Positions 63,801 through 64,000 of a DNA stretch of 64,000 nucleotides are shown piece by piece (within the stretch, counting starts at the first letter, position 1; each line of letters starts with the position of its first letter). The translations under genes were made by a program, and so were the position numbers. Under the pieces are notes generated by a model. It was not told the DNA's origin. It did no database searches and saw only the letters and a program-made list of their open reading frames with translations. The DNA comes from Anaeramoeba ignava (Eukaryota; Metamonada; Anaeramoebidae), in contig JAPDFW010000063.1 in assembly GCA_028826165.1 (NCBI GenBank), forward strand, positions 248,001 through 312,000. The letters run 5' to 3'.

Positions 63801-63965
63801 GATTTCTTGATCTTTTTCGATTTCTTGATCTTTTTCGATTTCTTGATCTTTTTCAAGTTCCATTTTATCTGTATCAATTTTTAAATCTTCAAATTTAATT
63901 GGATCGAAAGGTTTTTGTAAGAATTGAGTTGTATCTTGAGATTCCCAAAAAGAAACAAAATCTCC
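54817..63965 (-). CDS. Giant ubiquitin C-terminal hydrolase, USP9X/USP24-like (5' end missing)
   Basis: Six exons seen, all phase-consistent: 63965-63750, 63679-63527, 63256-62907, 62819-62657, 62592-61957 and 61683-54817; 2,794 residues, with the N-terminus beyond the right edge. Upstream exons encode the alpha-helical region of USP9X-type enzymes (KFFKWLENKDILGLLFGP, HHEITRRSDELINFLL). The large exon holds a ubiquitin-like segment, then the C19 peptidase domain: Cys box YVGLSNLGATCYMNSLLQQL (Cys codon 59274-59272), the RACIKELPKNLILHLKRFDYD strand and His box YGSAEYGHYYSFIKE (His codon 58296-58294) followed by WIKFNDSTV. Catalytic residues are intact. About 1,150 residues of helical sequence follow the domain. 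These enzymes remove ubiquitin from many substrates in the cytosol. The first visible exon has four KDQEIE repeats (18 bp each, about 63780-63855). The large exon's base composition is notably less AT-rich than its introns. Confidence 0.94.
61684..61956. repeat. AATTTATTATAATTTAAA array in a USP intron
   Basis: Intron between the 62592-61957 exon (donor GTAAAA) and the large exon (acceptor CTTTAG), filled with AATTTATTATAATTTAAA-like units of 16-18 bp. Confidence 0.88.
63257..63526. repeat. ATATTTATATTTATATTTTAAAT array in a USP intron
   Basis: About 210 bp of (ATATTT)n punctuated by TTAAAT, between donor GTAACA (63526) and acceptor TTTCTTAG (63257). Flanking phases are 0 and 0. Confidence 0.88.
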
Positions 63966-64000
63966 CTAAAATTATTATAATTATTTTAATTTAAATTTTA

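Overview
This window looks like nuclear DNA of a very AT-rich eukaryote: protein genes carry spliceosomal GT-AG introns, stops follow the standard code (TAA and TGA are both used), and gene content is eukaryotic (VPS13, PIG-S, Ena/VASP, a giant ubiquitin hydrolase, an F-box protein, cAMP-receptor-like GPCRs). Two cytosolic flavodiiron-rubredoxin-NADH oxidoreductase fusions point to a microaerophilic or anaerobic protist. The mix fits a free-living anaerobic amoeboid or metamonad lineage such as Anaeramoeba, but this is inference; no rRNA or other marker is present to prove it.

Layout. 1-2.06 kb: a signal-peptide exon (-) running off the left end, then a small basic nuclear-type protein (-). 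2.9-9.0 kb: an unrecognised six-exon gene (-) holding a 4.4-kb satellite intron; it diverges from a 12-exon phospholipase B-like/PSI/transmembrane gene (+, 9.1-14.8 kb). 14.9-17.5 kb: two intronless genes, diphosphomevalonate decarboxylase (-) and a SUKH/SMI1-KNR4 protein (+), in divergent orientation. 17.7-23.7 kb: three tandem copies of a cAMP-receptor-like GPCR (-), the middle one broken. 23.8-27.4 kb: PIG-S (+) and an F-box/transmembrane protein (+). 28.2-34.7 kb: two nearly identical flavodiiron fusion genes (+) created by a ~3.7-kb tandem duplication that also copied the tail of VPS13. 35.2-48.3 kb: VPS13 (-). 48.6-52.3 kb: Ena/VASP (-). 52.5-54.8 kb: a 12-bp satellite. 54.8-64.0 kb: a USP9X/USP24-type deubiquitinase (-), 5' end outside the window.

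The striking feature is that nearly every large intron and gap is filled with its own AT-only or AT-rich tandem repeat. These arrays have different sequences, yet most share a 6- or 12-bp period. I rebuilt exon structures by hand by checking GT/AG sites and reading phase at each junction; nearly all junctions are phase-consistent. Exceptions are noted: one GPCR junction and three single-base shifts in VPS13.

Functionally, the genes cover membrane and lipid handling (VPS13 lipid transfer, lysosomal phospholipase B-like, GPI transamidase, mevalonate pathway), signalling and motility (GPCRs, Ena/VASP), protein turnover (USP, F-box) and O2/NO detoxification. I see no operon-like organisation, tRNA, rRNA, CRISPR array or intact mobile element.
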